A DNA stretch of 64,000 nt from DATLLJ01 sp035537875 (GCA_035537875.1 DATLLJ010000033.1:7214-71213); one strand, 5' to 3'; positions 54,700-63,211 are shown, numbered from the stretch's first letter. Program-made: numbers and translations. The notes: a model not told the origin generated them from the sequence alone.

Positions 54700-56234
54700 G
54701 TAGGCTCTGGAGAACCTCGGCGAGGTTCTTCCTGATTGGCGCGCTGGCCGTTGTACCACGGCCCTCGGCGCAGACCGAGTCCGCTGCCGCGCAGCGCGAG
54801 GAGCCGGGCTCACCTCGCGCCACCACGCCGTTCACCATCCTTCAGCTCAACGACGTCTACTCCACGGTTCCCGTTGACGGCAGGGGCGGCCTTGCCCGTG
54901 TCGCGACGCTGAAGCGGCAGCTGATCGACTCGGGACGAACGCCCTTGCTGCTCCTGGCGGGGGATTTCCTGTCCAGTTCGGTGGCCTCGGCGGTGTTCAA
55001 GGGCGAGCAGATGATCGCGGCGCTCAACGCTGCCGGGGTCGACATGGCCACGCTCGGCAACCACGAGTTCGACTTCGGCGTCGACCACCTGATTGGCCGG
55101 ATGGCCGAGGCCAAGTTTCAGTGGATCGTGTCGAATCTCATCGACACCACGACGGGTTTGCCGATTGGTGGCGCCGCACCACGGGTCGTGCGCACCGTCG
55201 GGCCGTTGAAAGTGGGATTCTTCGGGCTGAGCGAGGCGTCGGAGGTGACCGCGCGCGACGGGACGCGTCTCCGCGCGATTGATTTCCGCGAGGCGGCCGC
55301 CACCCAGCTGGCCGCGCTGAAGAGCGAGGGCGTCGACCTCATCGTCGCGTTGACCCACCTGTCCTTTGCGGAAGACCGTGAGCTCGCGGAGCGCTTTCCG
55401 GAAATCGACGTGATTGTCGGCGGCCATGAACATTTCCCGATTGCGGCCGTCGAAGGCAGAACGCTCATCAGCAAGTCCGGCACGGAAGCGAGGTTCGTCG
55501 CCAGAATCGACCTCGCCAGGCGCGCGCCGGGAAACGTGGAGCGCTTCTACGAGCTCATACCGATTACGGACGCTCTTGCGGATGACCCGGGAACGGCGGC
55601 CGTGGTCGCTTCGTACGAGTCGAAGCTTGGTTCCGAGCTGGAAGTCGTAGTGACCCGAACGGGCGTGCCGCTCGACGGGGAAGAGGTGCGGCTGCGGGCG
55701 TCGGAAACCAATCTGGGGAACCTCGTGGCCGACGCCATTCGCGCGGAGGCGGCCGCGGAGATCGCGATTGTCAATTCGGGCGGCATCCGGGGAAACCGCA
55801 TTCACGCGGCGGGACCGCTGACCAAGCGCTATTTGCTCGAGCTGCTTCCGTTCATCAACGTGGTTTGCAAGCTGGCGGTGCCCGGCCGGGTCGTCCTCGA
55901 CGCCCTCAACCACGGTGTCTCCAGGCTCCCGGCAGCGGATGGGCGGTTTCCGCAGGTGTCGGGCATGACCCTCCGCGTCGACGGGCGCGCGCCGCCTGGC
56001 AGCCGCGTCCAGGAGGTTCGGGTCAACGGCGAGCCCCTCGATCTGGATCGTGTCTACACGATTGCGATTCCGGATTTCATGGTCACCGGCGGTGACGGCT
56101 ACGGCATGTTTGCCGGCCAGCGCGTGCTGATCGAGCCGGATTCCGGCACCCTGATGGTTACGGCGCTCGAAAAACACATTTCCGGCCGGGAAATCGCGCC
56201 AGCTGTCGATGGGCGCATTCTGATGGCAAAATAG
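54681..56234 (+). CDS. 5'-nucleotidase/UshA-like metallophosphatase without canonical start
   Basis: Two-domain 5'-nucleotidase: metal-site start FTILQLNDVYSTVP, GDFLSSSVASAV, GNHEFDFG, GGHEHFPI and a C-terminal 5_nucleotid_C domain (NLVADAIRAEAAAE, NSGGIRG, YTIAIPDFMVTGGDGYG). The first motif reads NDVY where most members have NDxH. The metal motif lies before the TTG at 54945, so that TTG is too late. The frame is open from 54561 but holds no ATG, GTG or TTG before it. A signal peptide-like stretch (FFLIGALAVVPRPSAQ) is encoded at about 54726-54773. A CTG at 54681 or 54732 (GGCGAGG before it) is a provisional start. Confidence 0.75.
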   Translation: MGWQSLSRLWRTSARFFLIGALAVVPRPSAQTESAAAQREEPGSPRATTPFTILQLNDVYSTVPVDGRGGLARVATLKRQLIDSGRTPLLLLAGDFLSSSVASAVFKGEQMIAALNAAGVDMATLGNHEFDFGVDHLIGRMAEAKFQWIVSNLIDTTTGLPIGGAAPRVVRTVGPLKVGFFGLSEASEVTARDGTRLRAIDFREAAATQLAALKSEGVDLIVALTHLSFAEDRELAERFPEIDVIVGGHEHFPIAAVEGRTLISKSGTEARFVARIDLARRAPGNVERFYELIPITDALADDPGTAAVVASYESKLGSELEVVVTRTGVPLDGEEVRLRASETNLGNLVADAIRAEAAAEIAIVNSGGIRGNRIHAAGPLTKRYLLELLPFINVVCKLAVPGRVVLDALNHGVSRLPAADGRFPQVSGMTLRVDGRAPPGSRVQEVRVNGEPLDLDRVYTIAIPDFMVTGGDGYGMFAGQRVLIEPDSGTLMVTALEKHISGREIAPAVDGRILMAK

Positions 56235-56240
56235 AAGAGC

Positions 56241-57185
56241 ATGCGGAAGTTTTGGATTGTTGCCGCGACTCTGTTGCTCGGAGGGTGCGCGCCTCGTTAC
56301 GTCATGTCGCCGCCGCTCTCGCTCGGCGACCATGCGCAGCCCGAACACAGCGTCACGCGGCACATCGTGCTCGTGTCGATCGACGGCCTCAGGCCTGATG
56401 CCATCGAGACTTACGGCGCGTCAACGCTGCAGCGGTTGATGCGCGAAGGCAGTTACACGCTCGCCGCGAGCACGATTACGCCCAGCAAGACGTTGCCGTC
56501 GCACACGTCGATGCTGACGGGCCAACCGCCCGATCGCCATCACGTGCTCTGGAACAACGTCGCGACGGCGAAGTCGGCGTTGATCGAGACGCCGACCGTG
56601 TTCAGCGTGGCGCGGTCCAAGGGGTATTCGACGGCGGCGTTCTTCAGCAAATCGAAGTTCCATCCGCTTCAGCGGCCCGGGACGCTCGACTACTCGCAGG
56701 CGCCTGGCGGCTGGTTTGGGCGCTGGTCGAGCGAGCGCACGGTGACCGACGTCGAAGCTCACTTGGGCTCCGCGCGCCCGAACGTGCTCTTCGTTCACCT
56801 GAGCGATCCGGATCGCGCCGGGCATCAGGACGGCTGGATGAGCGCCGAGTACGGCCGCGCGGTGAGGACAACCGACGTGGCTCTCGCGCGGCTGCTGTTG
56901 GCGGCGGAGCGCGCCTACGGCGCCACGAACTTCTCGATGATCGTGACGGCCGATCATGGAGGTCACGATCGGGACCACGGGAGCGACGACCCGCGCGACG
57001 TGACCATTCCCTGGATTGCGTGGGGGCGCGGCGTCGAACCGGGTCAACTCCTGGGCCCTTCCGTGCGCACGATGGACACGGCGGCGACGCTGCTGTGGTT
57101 GCTCGGCATCCCCGAGCCGGCGGATTGGTTCGGATCGCCCGTCCTGGCCGCGTTTTCAAGAGGCGCTGACCGGGCCGGTCTCTAG
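56241..57185 (+). CDS. Type I phosphodiesterase/nucleotide pyrophosphatase lipoprotein
   Basis: 314 residues. A lipobox (ATLLLGGCAP, Cys near residue 15) indicates a lipoprotein. The alkaline-phosphatase-type metal site is present: VSIDGLRPDAIETY, catalytic Thr in STITPSKTLPSHTSML, HLSDPDRAGHQDGWM and DHGGHDRDHGSDDP. The family cuts nucleotide polyphosphates, cyclic dinucleotides or phosphodiesters. It is last in the co-directional run, six bases after the nucleotidase. Confidence 0.85.
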   Translation: MRKFWIVAATLLLGGCAPRYVMSPPLSLGDHAQPEHSVTRHIVLVSIDGLRPDAIETYGASTLQRLMREGSYTLAASTITPSKTLPSHTSMLTGQPPDRHHVLWNNVATAKSALIETPTVFSVARSKGYSTAAFFSKSKFHPLQRPGTLDYSQAPGGWFGRWSSERTVTDVEAHLGSARPNVLFVHLSDPDRAGHQDGWMSAEYGRAVRTTDVALARLLLAAERAYGATNFSMIVTADHGGHDRDHGSDDPRDVTIPWIAWGRGVEPGQLLGPSVRTMDTAATLLWLLGIPEPADWFGSPVLAAFSRGADRAGL

Positions 57186-57189
57186 CTTT

Positions 57190-58161
57190 TCACAACAATC
57201 GCAGCCACTGCGGGATCTCTGAGACATCGACGTTCCCGCCGCTCAGAATCACGCCGACCCGCGCGTTCGCGATTGGCAACGTGCCATGCAGCACCGCGGC
57301 GGCGCCAAGCGCGGCTGTCGGTTCGACGACCACCTTGAGTCGTTCCCATAAGAGGAACATCGTTCTCAAGAGTGTCGCGTCGTCCACGGTAGTCATCCCA
57401 CTGACATACTCGAGCACCAGCGGAAAGGTGAGCGAGCCCAACGATGGTGTGCGAGCGCCGTCGGCGACCGTCTCGGGGTTGTGCACCGTTTGCAGCTGCC
57501 CGGTCTGAAACGATCGCGTCGCATCGTCTCCAGCAGCCGGCTCGACGCCGATGACGCGGCAGGCAGGCGCCAACGAGCGCGCCGCGATGGCGGTTCCGGA
57601 GAGCAGCCCGCCGCCCCCGCACGGGACGAACAGAAAGTCGAGCGAGCCGACATCGTCGAAGAATTCGCAGGCGGCGGTGCCCTGGCCGGCGATGATGTCA
57701 GCGTGGTCGTAGGGGGGCACGACGGTGAGCCCGCGCTCGGCGGCGATACGCCGGCCGATCGATTCGCGATCGCCGGTCTGTCGATCGTAGGCGATCACCT
57801 CGCCGCCGTATGCTTCGGTAGCCCGGCGTTTGACGGCTGGGGCGTCGGTCGGCATGACGATGACGCGCGGGATGTCGAGCAAACGTCCTGCGAGGGCGAT
57901 GGCCTGGCCGTGGTTGCCTGACGAGAAGGTGAGCACGCCGCGTCGCCGCTCGTCGGCGGAGAGTCGGGACAGCGCGTTGTACGCGCCGCGGAACTTGAAG
58001 GCGCCGGCGCGCTGGAAGTTCTCGCACTTGAAGAAGAGGCGCGCGTTGGCGACGGCGTCGAGCGTGCCGGAGGTGAGGACCGGCGTGCGGCGGGCGACGC
58101 CAGCGATCTGTCGGGCGGCGTCCTGGATGTCCGCGAACGTGGGGCGGATCGGCTGGCTCAT
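57190..58161 (-). CDS. Threonine/serine dehydratase-like PLP enzyme
   Basis: 323 residues from ATG 58161; the frame further upstream overlaps the tRNA and is not coding. Fold-type II PLP enzyme: the Schiff-base Lys in FQRAGAFKFRGAYNA (about residue 55), LTFSSGNHGQAIALAG, phosphate-binding GGGGLLSGTAIA (VPCGGGGLLSG), and a late Ser/Gly segment. The size suggests a threonine dehydratase without the ACT regulatory domain or a serine racemase. It is convergent with the phosphodiesterase gene and its end is five bases from it. Confidence 0.88.
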   Translation of the reverse strand: MSQPIRPTFADIQDAARQIAGVARRTPVLTSGTLDAVANARLFFKCENFQRAGAFKFRGAYNALSRLSADERRRGVLTFSSGNHGQAIALAGRLLDIPRVIVMPTDAPAVKRRATEAYGGEVIAYDRQTGDRESIGRRIAAERGLTVVPPYDHADIIAGQGTAACEFFDDVGSLDFLFVPCGGGGLLSGTAIAARSLAPACRVIGVEPAAGDDATRSFQTGQLQTVHNPETVADGARTPSLGSLTFPLVLEYVSGMTTVDDATLLRTMFLLWERLKVVVEPTAALGAAAVLHGTLPIANARVGVILSGGNVDVSEIPQWLRLL

Positions 58162-58241
58162 GCGGTGGCGGACGATGTGGGTGCAGCGCGCGTCGATGAC
58201 ATCATCGGGAGGCCATGCTATTATCAGGGTTCTCTCAGTGA

Positions 58242-58318
<77 letters not shown>

Positions 58319-58372
58319 TCACAACTTGCAGCGAGAGGTCGCCCGTTTCTGGCGACCTCTTCGCATTTCCGC

Positions 58373-59973
58373 CTACGCCGAAGGACCGGCGAGACTCGCT
58401 GAAGCGCGCGTTGAATCAGATGCGCGCGCGAAGGCGGTTGTGGCCGCCCCCAGCATCGCCGCCAGATTTCCTTTCAGCTCGATTTGGAGTTCACCTTGGT
58501 CCGGCGTCAGGACGATGGCGTCGATGAGGCCTCGAAGCGCCTCAGAGGCTTCCGTGCGGGTTTCTGGATGCTCCAGGGCCTGAGCCAGCGCGGTGACCTT
58601 CTGCCGGTACAGGTCGGCCATTCCAGCGTGCAGGAGTGGCGGCGGCGCGTCCGCTGCTGCCAGCTTCGCCTTCAGTCCGTCGCGCCGGGCGGCGTTGGCG
58701 ATCATCTCGTCCTTCACTTCGGCCGGGGGCACGCCATCCATCACCATCTCGATCGGCTTCTTGCGCCGGACCTCGATGCGCTCGATCTCTCGTTCGGCGG
58801 CTGACAGGTTGGCGCGGTGCTCCATCCGCAGACGGTTCATCTCGCGCGTGAACTCGTCGCAGAACTCCTCGAACAGATCTTGCCGAAGTAGCTTCTCTTT
58901 GAGCGCCTTGAGCACGCGCGTTTCGATCTCGTCGCGCCGAATCGTCAGATGGTTGTCGCAGCGCCCTTGGTCCCGCGCGCCAAAGCACCCGAGCCGGTTC
59001 TTACCCGACATAATGAATCCCACGCCGCAGACACCGCATTTCGTCAGACCCGAGAACAAGTACTGCGGCCGCTTCGCCGCACCGATGGCGCCCGCTGTCT
59101 TCATCGTGTGCCGGGTCTGTTTCTGGCGTGCCTTCGCAGCCGTCCAGATCTCGTCCGGCACGATCCGTAGCTCCGGAACGTCCTTCGACATCCACTCCGA
59201 TGTCGGATTGAGCCGCGACACACGTTTTCCCGTGTCGGGATTCTTCACGTAGCGAAGCCGGTTCCACACGAGCCGGCCGACGTACAGCTCGTTGTTCAGA
59301 ATCCCGGTTCCGCGCTGGTGGTTGCCGTAGATCGTGCTCGGACTCCAGGCGCCGCCGAACGGGCCCGCGATGCCTTCACGATTCAGGTTCTTCGCAATCT
59401 GCTTCGGCGAAACGCCGGCGATGAAGTCCCGGAATATCCGCTCGACGATCCGTGCCTCTTCCGGTACGACCTGGCGTTCGCCCGTAGTCACCGTTCCGGC
59501 GTTCAGTGCCTTGACGACGCGATAGCCGAAGCAGAGCCCGCCGGCGGATTTACCATCCTCGACGCGACCGCGCAACCCGCGATGTGTCTTCTCGGCCAGA
59601 TCCTTCAGGAACAAGGCGTTCATCGTGCCCTTGAACCCGATGTGCAGGTGCGTGATGTCGCCTTCAGCGAGCGTCACGATGTTTACGCCGGCGAAAGTGA
59701 GGCGCTTGAAGAGGCCGGCCGTGTCTTCCTGGTCGCGGCTGAAGCGGTCCAACGACTCGGCAAGCACGACATCGAATCGACGGTTCAACGCGTCGCGCAT
59801 CAACGCCTGAAAGCCTGCCCGCAGCAGCGTCGCGCCGGACACCGCGTGGTCGGTGTACTCCTCGCAGATCGACCAGCCTTGTCGTTCGGCGTACGCGCGG
59901 CACACGCGGAGCTGATCGGCGATGGACGCGTCCCGCTGTCCGAGGAGTAGCGCGCGTAGACGGCGACCTTCAC
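58373..59973 (-). pseudogene. Large serine recombinase with an N-terminal frameshift
   Basis: The catalytic start VKVAVYARYSSD (GTG 59973; AGG just before) is in one frame, while the rest, VCRAYAERQGWSICEEYTDH onward (510 residues), is in another. Around 59935-59943, three to four bases of net minus one seem lost from the expected SSDxQRDAS. The catalytic Ser is in YARYSSD. Further features: AESLDRFSRDQEDTAGLFKR, GVSPKQIAKNLNREGIAGPF (recombinase domain), zinc-ribbon cysteines (CGVCGVGF, GCFGARDQGRCDN), and a coiled coil. If no sequencing error exists, the integrase is dead. It faces the tRNA. Confidence 0.8.
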
Positions 59974-59980
59974 GCGCACC

Positions 59981-60172
59981 TCACTGAATGGTTCGTGGCG
60001 CCTGCTTCTCCAGCTCGAAACATTCGCGTGCAGTCTGCCGCGCCAGGGCGCGAACGAACGCGCGAAGCGACTCGTCCGCCCCATTGGTGCCGCGTCCGAT
60101 CTCCTTCGCACGAGCGCGAACCCAATTCCGCCGGCCGCGTCCCGTTCGGCGTCGTCGTCTTTCCGCCATCAT
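59981..60172 (-). CDS. Small Arg-rich protein upstream of the recombinase
   Basis: 63 residues from the ATG pair at 60167-60172. The first 25 are very rich in Arg (AERRRRRTGRGRRNWVRARA); the rest is acidic and helical (NGADESLRAFVRALARQTA, CFELEKQ). It stops seven bases before the recombinase GTG, which suggests co-translation. It may help recombination or DNA binding, but no family is recognised and a chance frame is possible. Confidence 0.4.
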   Translation of the reverse strand: MMAERRRRRTGRGRRNWVRARAKEIGRGTNGADESLRAFVRALARQTARECFELEKQAPRTIQ

Positions 60173-60510
60173 ACGCCTGCCCATTCTGAGCGTCGATGTG
60201 GTCGTTCGTCCGCACTGGATGTGGGCGCACTGGGTGCGGCTCCTGACGCAATCGATGTCTGACAGGCGTGTCGCCGTGGCAGCGCGATGATTCCGAAAAT
60301 GTTTGCGCGAGCGGATCTGCGCCTGGCCTGAGGCCGAAGCGCAGTCCGGTTCGGTCATCGGTCTTCGCGGACGCGACGTCGCACGAGCAGAGGACCAAGA
60401 AGTGATTTAAGAAGTTGGGAACGAACCGTGGCCTGAGACCGCCGATTCGAACGCGCTCCACATCGGTCGATGCGGAAGGGGCCGCTAGTCGCAGCCAGCG
60501 AAGACGATTA
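60173..60510. other. Gap without recognisable gene between recombinase unit and IS
   Basis: About 340 bases with open frames on both strands, none with a believable start or motif. The promoter of the recombinase unit must lie here. The region probably belongs to the degraded island. Confidence 0.5.
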
Positions 60511-60519
60511 GAACGTATC

Positions 60520-61005
60520 TCAAAAATGCCTCAGGAGGATGATGGCGGACGCCAATTGGATCATCCCGAGGAAGTTGTCCGGGTAACGCTCCCACCGCGT
60601 CACGACGCGGCGAAAATTGTGAAGCCAGGCAAAGAGCCGCTCGATTTTCCAACGCCGTCGCTTGCGCCGGAGCGGCCGGCCGTCTTGCGTGCGCGTGCGG
60701 CGGTGCGAGGAATGGGGAGCAATCAGCTCGATGTCGTATTCGGTGGCGAGATGGTGGTCGAGGCGGTCGCTGTCGTACGCTTTGTCGCCGATCAGCCGCG
60801 CCGGGAGCTCTTTGAGGAATCGCGCGGCGAGGGTGGCGTCGACGAGCCTGACTTCATGCGGCGAAGCGCTGGCCACGTGGATGGCGACAGGAAGACCATG
60901 GCGGTCGCTAATCGCCATGATTTTGCTGCCCTTACCGCGGCGAGTAGGACCGACGGCGGAGCCCCTTTTTTCGCCGAGCTGAAGCTGGCGTCGATGAAGG
61001 CCTCG
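60520..61005 (-). CDS. IS5-type transposase, frame B
   Basis: C-terminal part: KIMAISDRHGLPVAIHVASA, LPARLIGDKAYDSDRLDHHL (second acid, GDKAYDS) and RRRWKIERLFAWLHNFRRVV (the E of DDE in IERLFAW). It has no own start and ends at 60520, so it needs the frameshift from frame A. The upper coordinate is approximate. Confidence 0.75.
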   Translation of the reverse strand, partial: RGLHRRQLQLGEKRGSAVGPTRRGKGSKIMAISDRHGLPVAIHVASASPHEVRLVDATLAARFLKELPARLIGDKAYDSDRLDHHLATEYDIELIAPHSSHRRTRTQDGRPLRRKRRRWKIERLFAWLHNFRRVVTRWERYPDNFLGMIQLASAIILLRHF

Positions 61006-61286
61006 CTGAGATCGAGTTTCCCTCGATCGCGGAGGTCCTCGGCGAGCCGTTGTAACACGCGGAGCAGCTGGCCGCTGCGCTGCCAGGTCTGAAACCGGCG
61101 ATGACACGTTTGGTACGGCGGATATCGAGACGGGAGGTCGTGCCAGGGCGCGCCGGTGCGCAACACCCAGAGGACGCCATTGAGGACCGCGCGCGTCTCC
61201 TTCGGCGGCCGGCCGCGACCATCGGGACGTCGGCGATGCCGGAACAGCGGCTCGAGCGTCTCCCATTGAGCGTCAGTAAGGTCCAT
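60792..61286 (-). CDS. IS5-type transposase, frame A
   Basis: N-terminal part of the transposase from ATG 61286: DLTDAQWETLEPLFRHRRRP, PPKETRAVLNGVLWVLRTGA and the first DDE acid region DLSEAFIDASFSSAKKGA (D of the triad). It continues into frame B by a frameshift in the overlap (about 60880-60960), the usual arrangement in IS427-type elements. The last 50 residues here are out of frame with the true sequence. Confidence 0.8.
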   Translation of the reverse strand: MDLTDAQWETLEPLFRHRRRPDGRGRPPKETRAVLNGVLWVLRTGAPWHDLPSRYPPYQTCHRRFQTWQRSGQLLRVLQRLAEDLRDRGKLDLSEAFIDASFSSAKKGAPPSVLLAAVRAAKSWRLATAMVFLSPSTWPALRRMKSGSSTPPSPRDSSKSSRRG

Positions 61287-61630
61287 GCCGTCGAGTACGA
61301 CGGCGGCCGATCAGGTGTTACGAACCTGGTTCCGCATTTTTGAGACAGGTTCTAGACAGTAGCGCCGCTGCTGACCGTCGTCAAGCACTTCTACTGCGGC
61401 CGTCGATAATTGCCCTCCGAACGGCTCACGACTCGCGTGGTCAAGGCCGTCAGCCGCGCGCAGCGCGGGCGGAGCGGAACCGAGGAAGCGCGGAGCGCCT
61501 TGAGCGCGCGAGTTGCGAGCCGCACAATTCCTGTGCGACGGCCGCTGTTCACGACGCGGATCTACATGCCTTCGACGCCGCCTGGACGTACGCGTCCGAC
61601 GACCACCCGCTCCGGCTGAGGCAGAGACAG

Positions 61631-61707
61631 CGTGGCGTGAGCGACCACCTTCGTGGCCGCGGGCTTGGCAGCCTAAGCGGCCAAATCGTGTGGTCGCTCA
61701 CGCCACG
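61631..61707. repeat. Palindrome 1 with 18-bp arms
   Basis: Arms CGTGGCGTGAGCGACCAC (61631-61648) and GTGGTCGCTCACGCCACG (61690-61707) are exact inverted repeats around a 41-base centre. The centre has inner inverted words TGGCCGC and GCGGCCA and contains GGCTTGGCAGCC. The core GGCGTGAGCGACC is nearly the same as in palindrome 2. Confidence 0.85.
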
Positions 61708-62090
61708 GTACTGCGATTGACCACCTCGCCAACTGCGTCGCACTTGTCGGGCGGCATGACACGCCGCCCGATGCGCGGGTTCAAGGAAGTCACAGGGCTG
61801 ATTGAAGTTGCGCCGAGATGGTGCGTGGCCGGCCGCGTTCGGCGTCGACATACGACGCGCATTGAACTTGATGGACGGTGGGGGAACACCTCGCGCGAGG
61901 CCCTGTTCCCCCTCCTGTTCCCCTCGGACGTCGACAGCTGAGACCAATCATCTGCGGCGCGCACTCATCCCGTTGCGAATCGAACTCGCGATCCAGTGAC
62001 GATCACACGAGCGTTTCTCAGCGGCGATTCAACGCGCGCAACAGGCGACTTGGTCCATGCGATCTCGGCGCTGATATCAGCAGTGACCAG

Positions 62091-62161
62091 CGGGGCGTGA
62101 GCAACCCCCACACAGGGTCCGGGACGGCGATCAGGTAAAGCAGGGGGTTGCTCACGCCCCG
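62091..62161. repeat. Palindrome 2 with 19-bp arms
   Basis: Arms CGGGGCGTGAGCAACCCCC (62091-62109) and GGGGGTTGCTCACGCCCCG (62143-62161), exact, with a 33-base centre. The shared core with palindrome 1 is GGCGTGAGC(G/A)ACC. The left arms are 460 bases apart. Confidence 0.85.
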
Positions 62162-62375
62162 GCTCCACTGCCTACCGTGGCTGACTACGCCTCACGCGCG
62201 GCACAGAACGCCGCGCGCATGAATCGGGACGTCGACCGCCAAGTGGTCATCAGGCTGGCCTTGCCGCCTCATTGCGACGGACTTGGCCGTCGCGCCTGCA
62301 GTTCGCCGGTTGCGTCCGGCTTCGGATCTGGGCACGACAACCACCGCTTTTTGTCGCGGCTCCCCTCGCGGCGTC

Positions 62376-62410
62376 AGCAGTTCGTGATTAGGACGCAATC
62401 GCGAACTGCT
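62376..62410. repeat. Hairpin upstream of the toxin-antitoxin pair
   Basis: AGCAGTTCG (62376-62384) and CGAACTGCT (62402-62410) are a perfect 9-base inverted repeat with a 17-base loop, about 45 bases before the antitoxin start. Confidence 0.5.
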
Positions 62411-62427
62411 TGATCTCGTGGCTCGGT

Positions 62428-62447
62428 AGCCCTTGGGCTGCTAAAAT
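62428..62447 (+). promoter_or_regulatory. Palindromic operator and -10 of the toxin-antitoxin operon
   Basis: AGCCCTTGGGCT (62428-62439) is a perfect palindrome immediately upstream of TAAAAT (62442-62447). The antitoxin ATG lies seven bases after the hexamer, so the transcript may be leaderless. Toxin-antitoxin operons are usually repressed by the antitoxin at such a palindrome. Confidence 0.4.
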
Positions 62448-62453
62448 CAGACC

Positions 62454-62678
62454 ATGAAGCGCGAACCCGCGGAGATCCTGAAGGACGCACTGGCGCTGCC
62501 GACCGAGGCCCGCGCGGCGCTCGCCGGATCCTTGCTCGAGAGCCTCGATACCGAGGTGGACGAAGACGCCGAGGCCGCGTGGGCGACCGAGGTGAACCGC
62601 CGCGTGGCAGAGCTCGATAGTGGAGCGGTGAAGACCATTCCCTGGGCCGAAGTTCGCCGCCGACTCGCCGCGCGCTGA
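62454..62678 (+). CDS. Antitoxin of addiction-module (RelB/ParD-like) type
   Basis: 74-residue acidic protein: EILKDALALPTEARAALAGS, LLESLDTEVDEDAEAAWATE and VNRRVAELDSGAVKTIPWAE are the characteristic segments of the putative addiction-module antidote family (TIGR02574-like). The C-terminal AEVRRRLAAR probably covers the toxin. It is overlapped by the toxin start at one base (TGATG). Confidence 0.88.
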   Translation: MKREPAEILKDALALPTEARAALAGSLLESLDTEVDEDAEAAWATEVNRRVAELDSGAVKTIPWAEVRRRLAAR

Positions 62679-62974
62679 TGCCCCCGTTCGCGGTCGAAGT
62701 CCACCCGCTGGCCGCCGACGAAGCCGAGGCCGCCGAGAGGTGGTACCGCGAGCGCAACGAGACCGCAGCGACGCGTTTTCGACGCGAGCTCGATCGAGCC
62801 GTAGGGTTGATCGCTGAGCGACCTGAAGCTGCGCCTCCTTACATCGGGAACACCAGACGCTTTCTGCTGCGCCGGTTCCCTTTCTTCGTTGTCTATCGCG
62901 TGTACATCGGAAATGTCCAGGTCGTCGCCGTTGCGCACGCTCGGCGGAGGCCAGGCTACTGGGTGCAGCGGTGA
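62678..62974 (+). CDS. RelE/ParE-family toxin
   Basis: 98 residues. It matches the RelE/ParE fold: VEVHPLAADEAEAAERWYRE, ATRFRRELDRAVGLIAERPE, RFLLRRFPFFVVYRV and VVAVAHARRRPGYW with the usual Arg-rich end. It is likely an mRNA interferase or gyrase poison held in check by the antitoxin. Coupled with the antitoxin gene; a plausible stabiliser of this island. Confidence 0.88.
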   Translation: MPPFAVEVHPLAADEAEAAERWYRERNETAATRFRRELDRAVGLIAERPEAAPPYIGNTRRFLLRRFPFFVVYRVYIGNVQVVAVAHARRRPGYWVQR

Positions 62975-62983
62975 GACGTGTTC

Positions 62984-63211
62984 ATGGCCAAAGACTCAAA
63001 AACCACGTTCGGCCACCAGCCCTCCTTCGGGCAGGCCCGTCGCCGGGCGTTGGCGCGGCTCCGCCACGGGATGAATTTGGGCTGGAGTCCTGCACGTTCG
63101 CGAGACGAGTTGCACCGACAGTTCGGAGACGGTTCCTTCGATTCTTCGAGCGCTCAAAAACCGCTCGATGCGAGACCTTCGGACGAGTCGATAGGGGACG
63201 AACGTGAGTGA
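62984..63211 (+). CDS. Small hypothetical protein after the toxin
   Basis: 75 residues from ATG 62984, with the GTG at 62978 an alternative. Polar and basic (TTFGHQPSFGQARRRALARL, GMNLGWSPARSRDELHR), with no recognised family. It is 10 bases past the toxin stop and overlaps the next gene by eight bases, so it is part of this operon. Confidence 0.4.
   Translation: MAKDSKTTFGHQPSFGQARRRALARLRHGMNLGWSPARSRDELHRQFGDGSFDSSSAQKPLDARPSDESIGDERE

Larger units (their letters stand above)
60511..61352 (-). mobile_element. IS5-family (IS427-like) insertion sequence, 842 bp
   Basis: The ends are near-perfect inverted repeats: GAACGTATCTCAAAAATGC at the left and its partner GCATTTTTGAGACAGGTTC at the right (16 of 19 bases match). 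The dinucleotide TA flanks both ends (60509-60510 and 61353-61354), consistent with a TA duplication. Two overlapping transposase frames fill the element on the minus strand. Confidence 0.85.
61353..62453. other. Non-coding or eroded stretch with long palindromes
   Basis: About 1.1 kb without a convincing gene: the open frames have composition like their antisense shadows and no motif. It contains the two related palindromes at 61631 and 62091 and the hairpin at 62376. It may be eroded coding DNA or an intergenic spacer of the island. Confidence 0.6.

Noticed and set aside
54810..56363. 517-residue minus-strand frame opposite the 5'-nucleotidase
   Set aside because: The plus strand has the complete nucleotidase motifs; the minus frame does not.
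61631..62161. Palindromes as integron attC sites
   Set aside because: The GTTRRRY/RYYYAAC core boxes are not present and the arms are too perfect for attC; no integron integrase is in the window.
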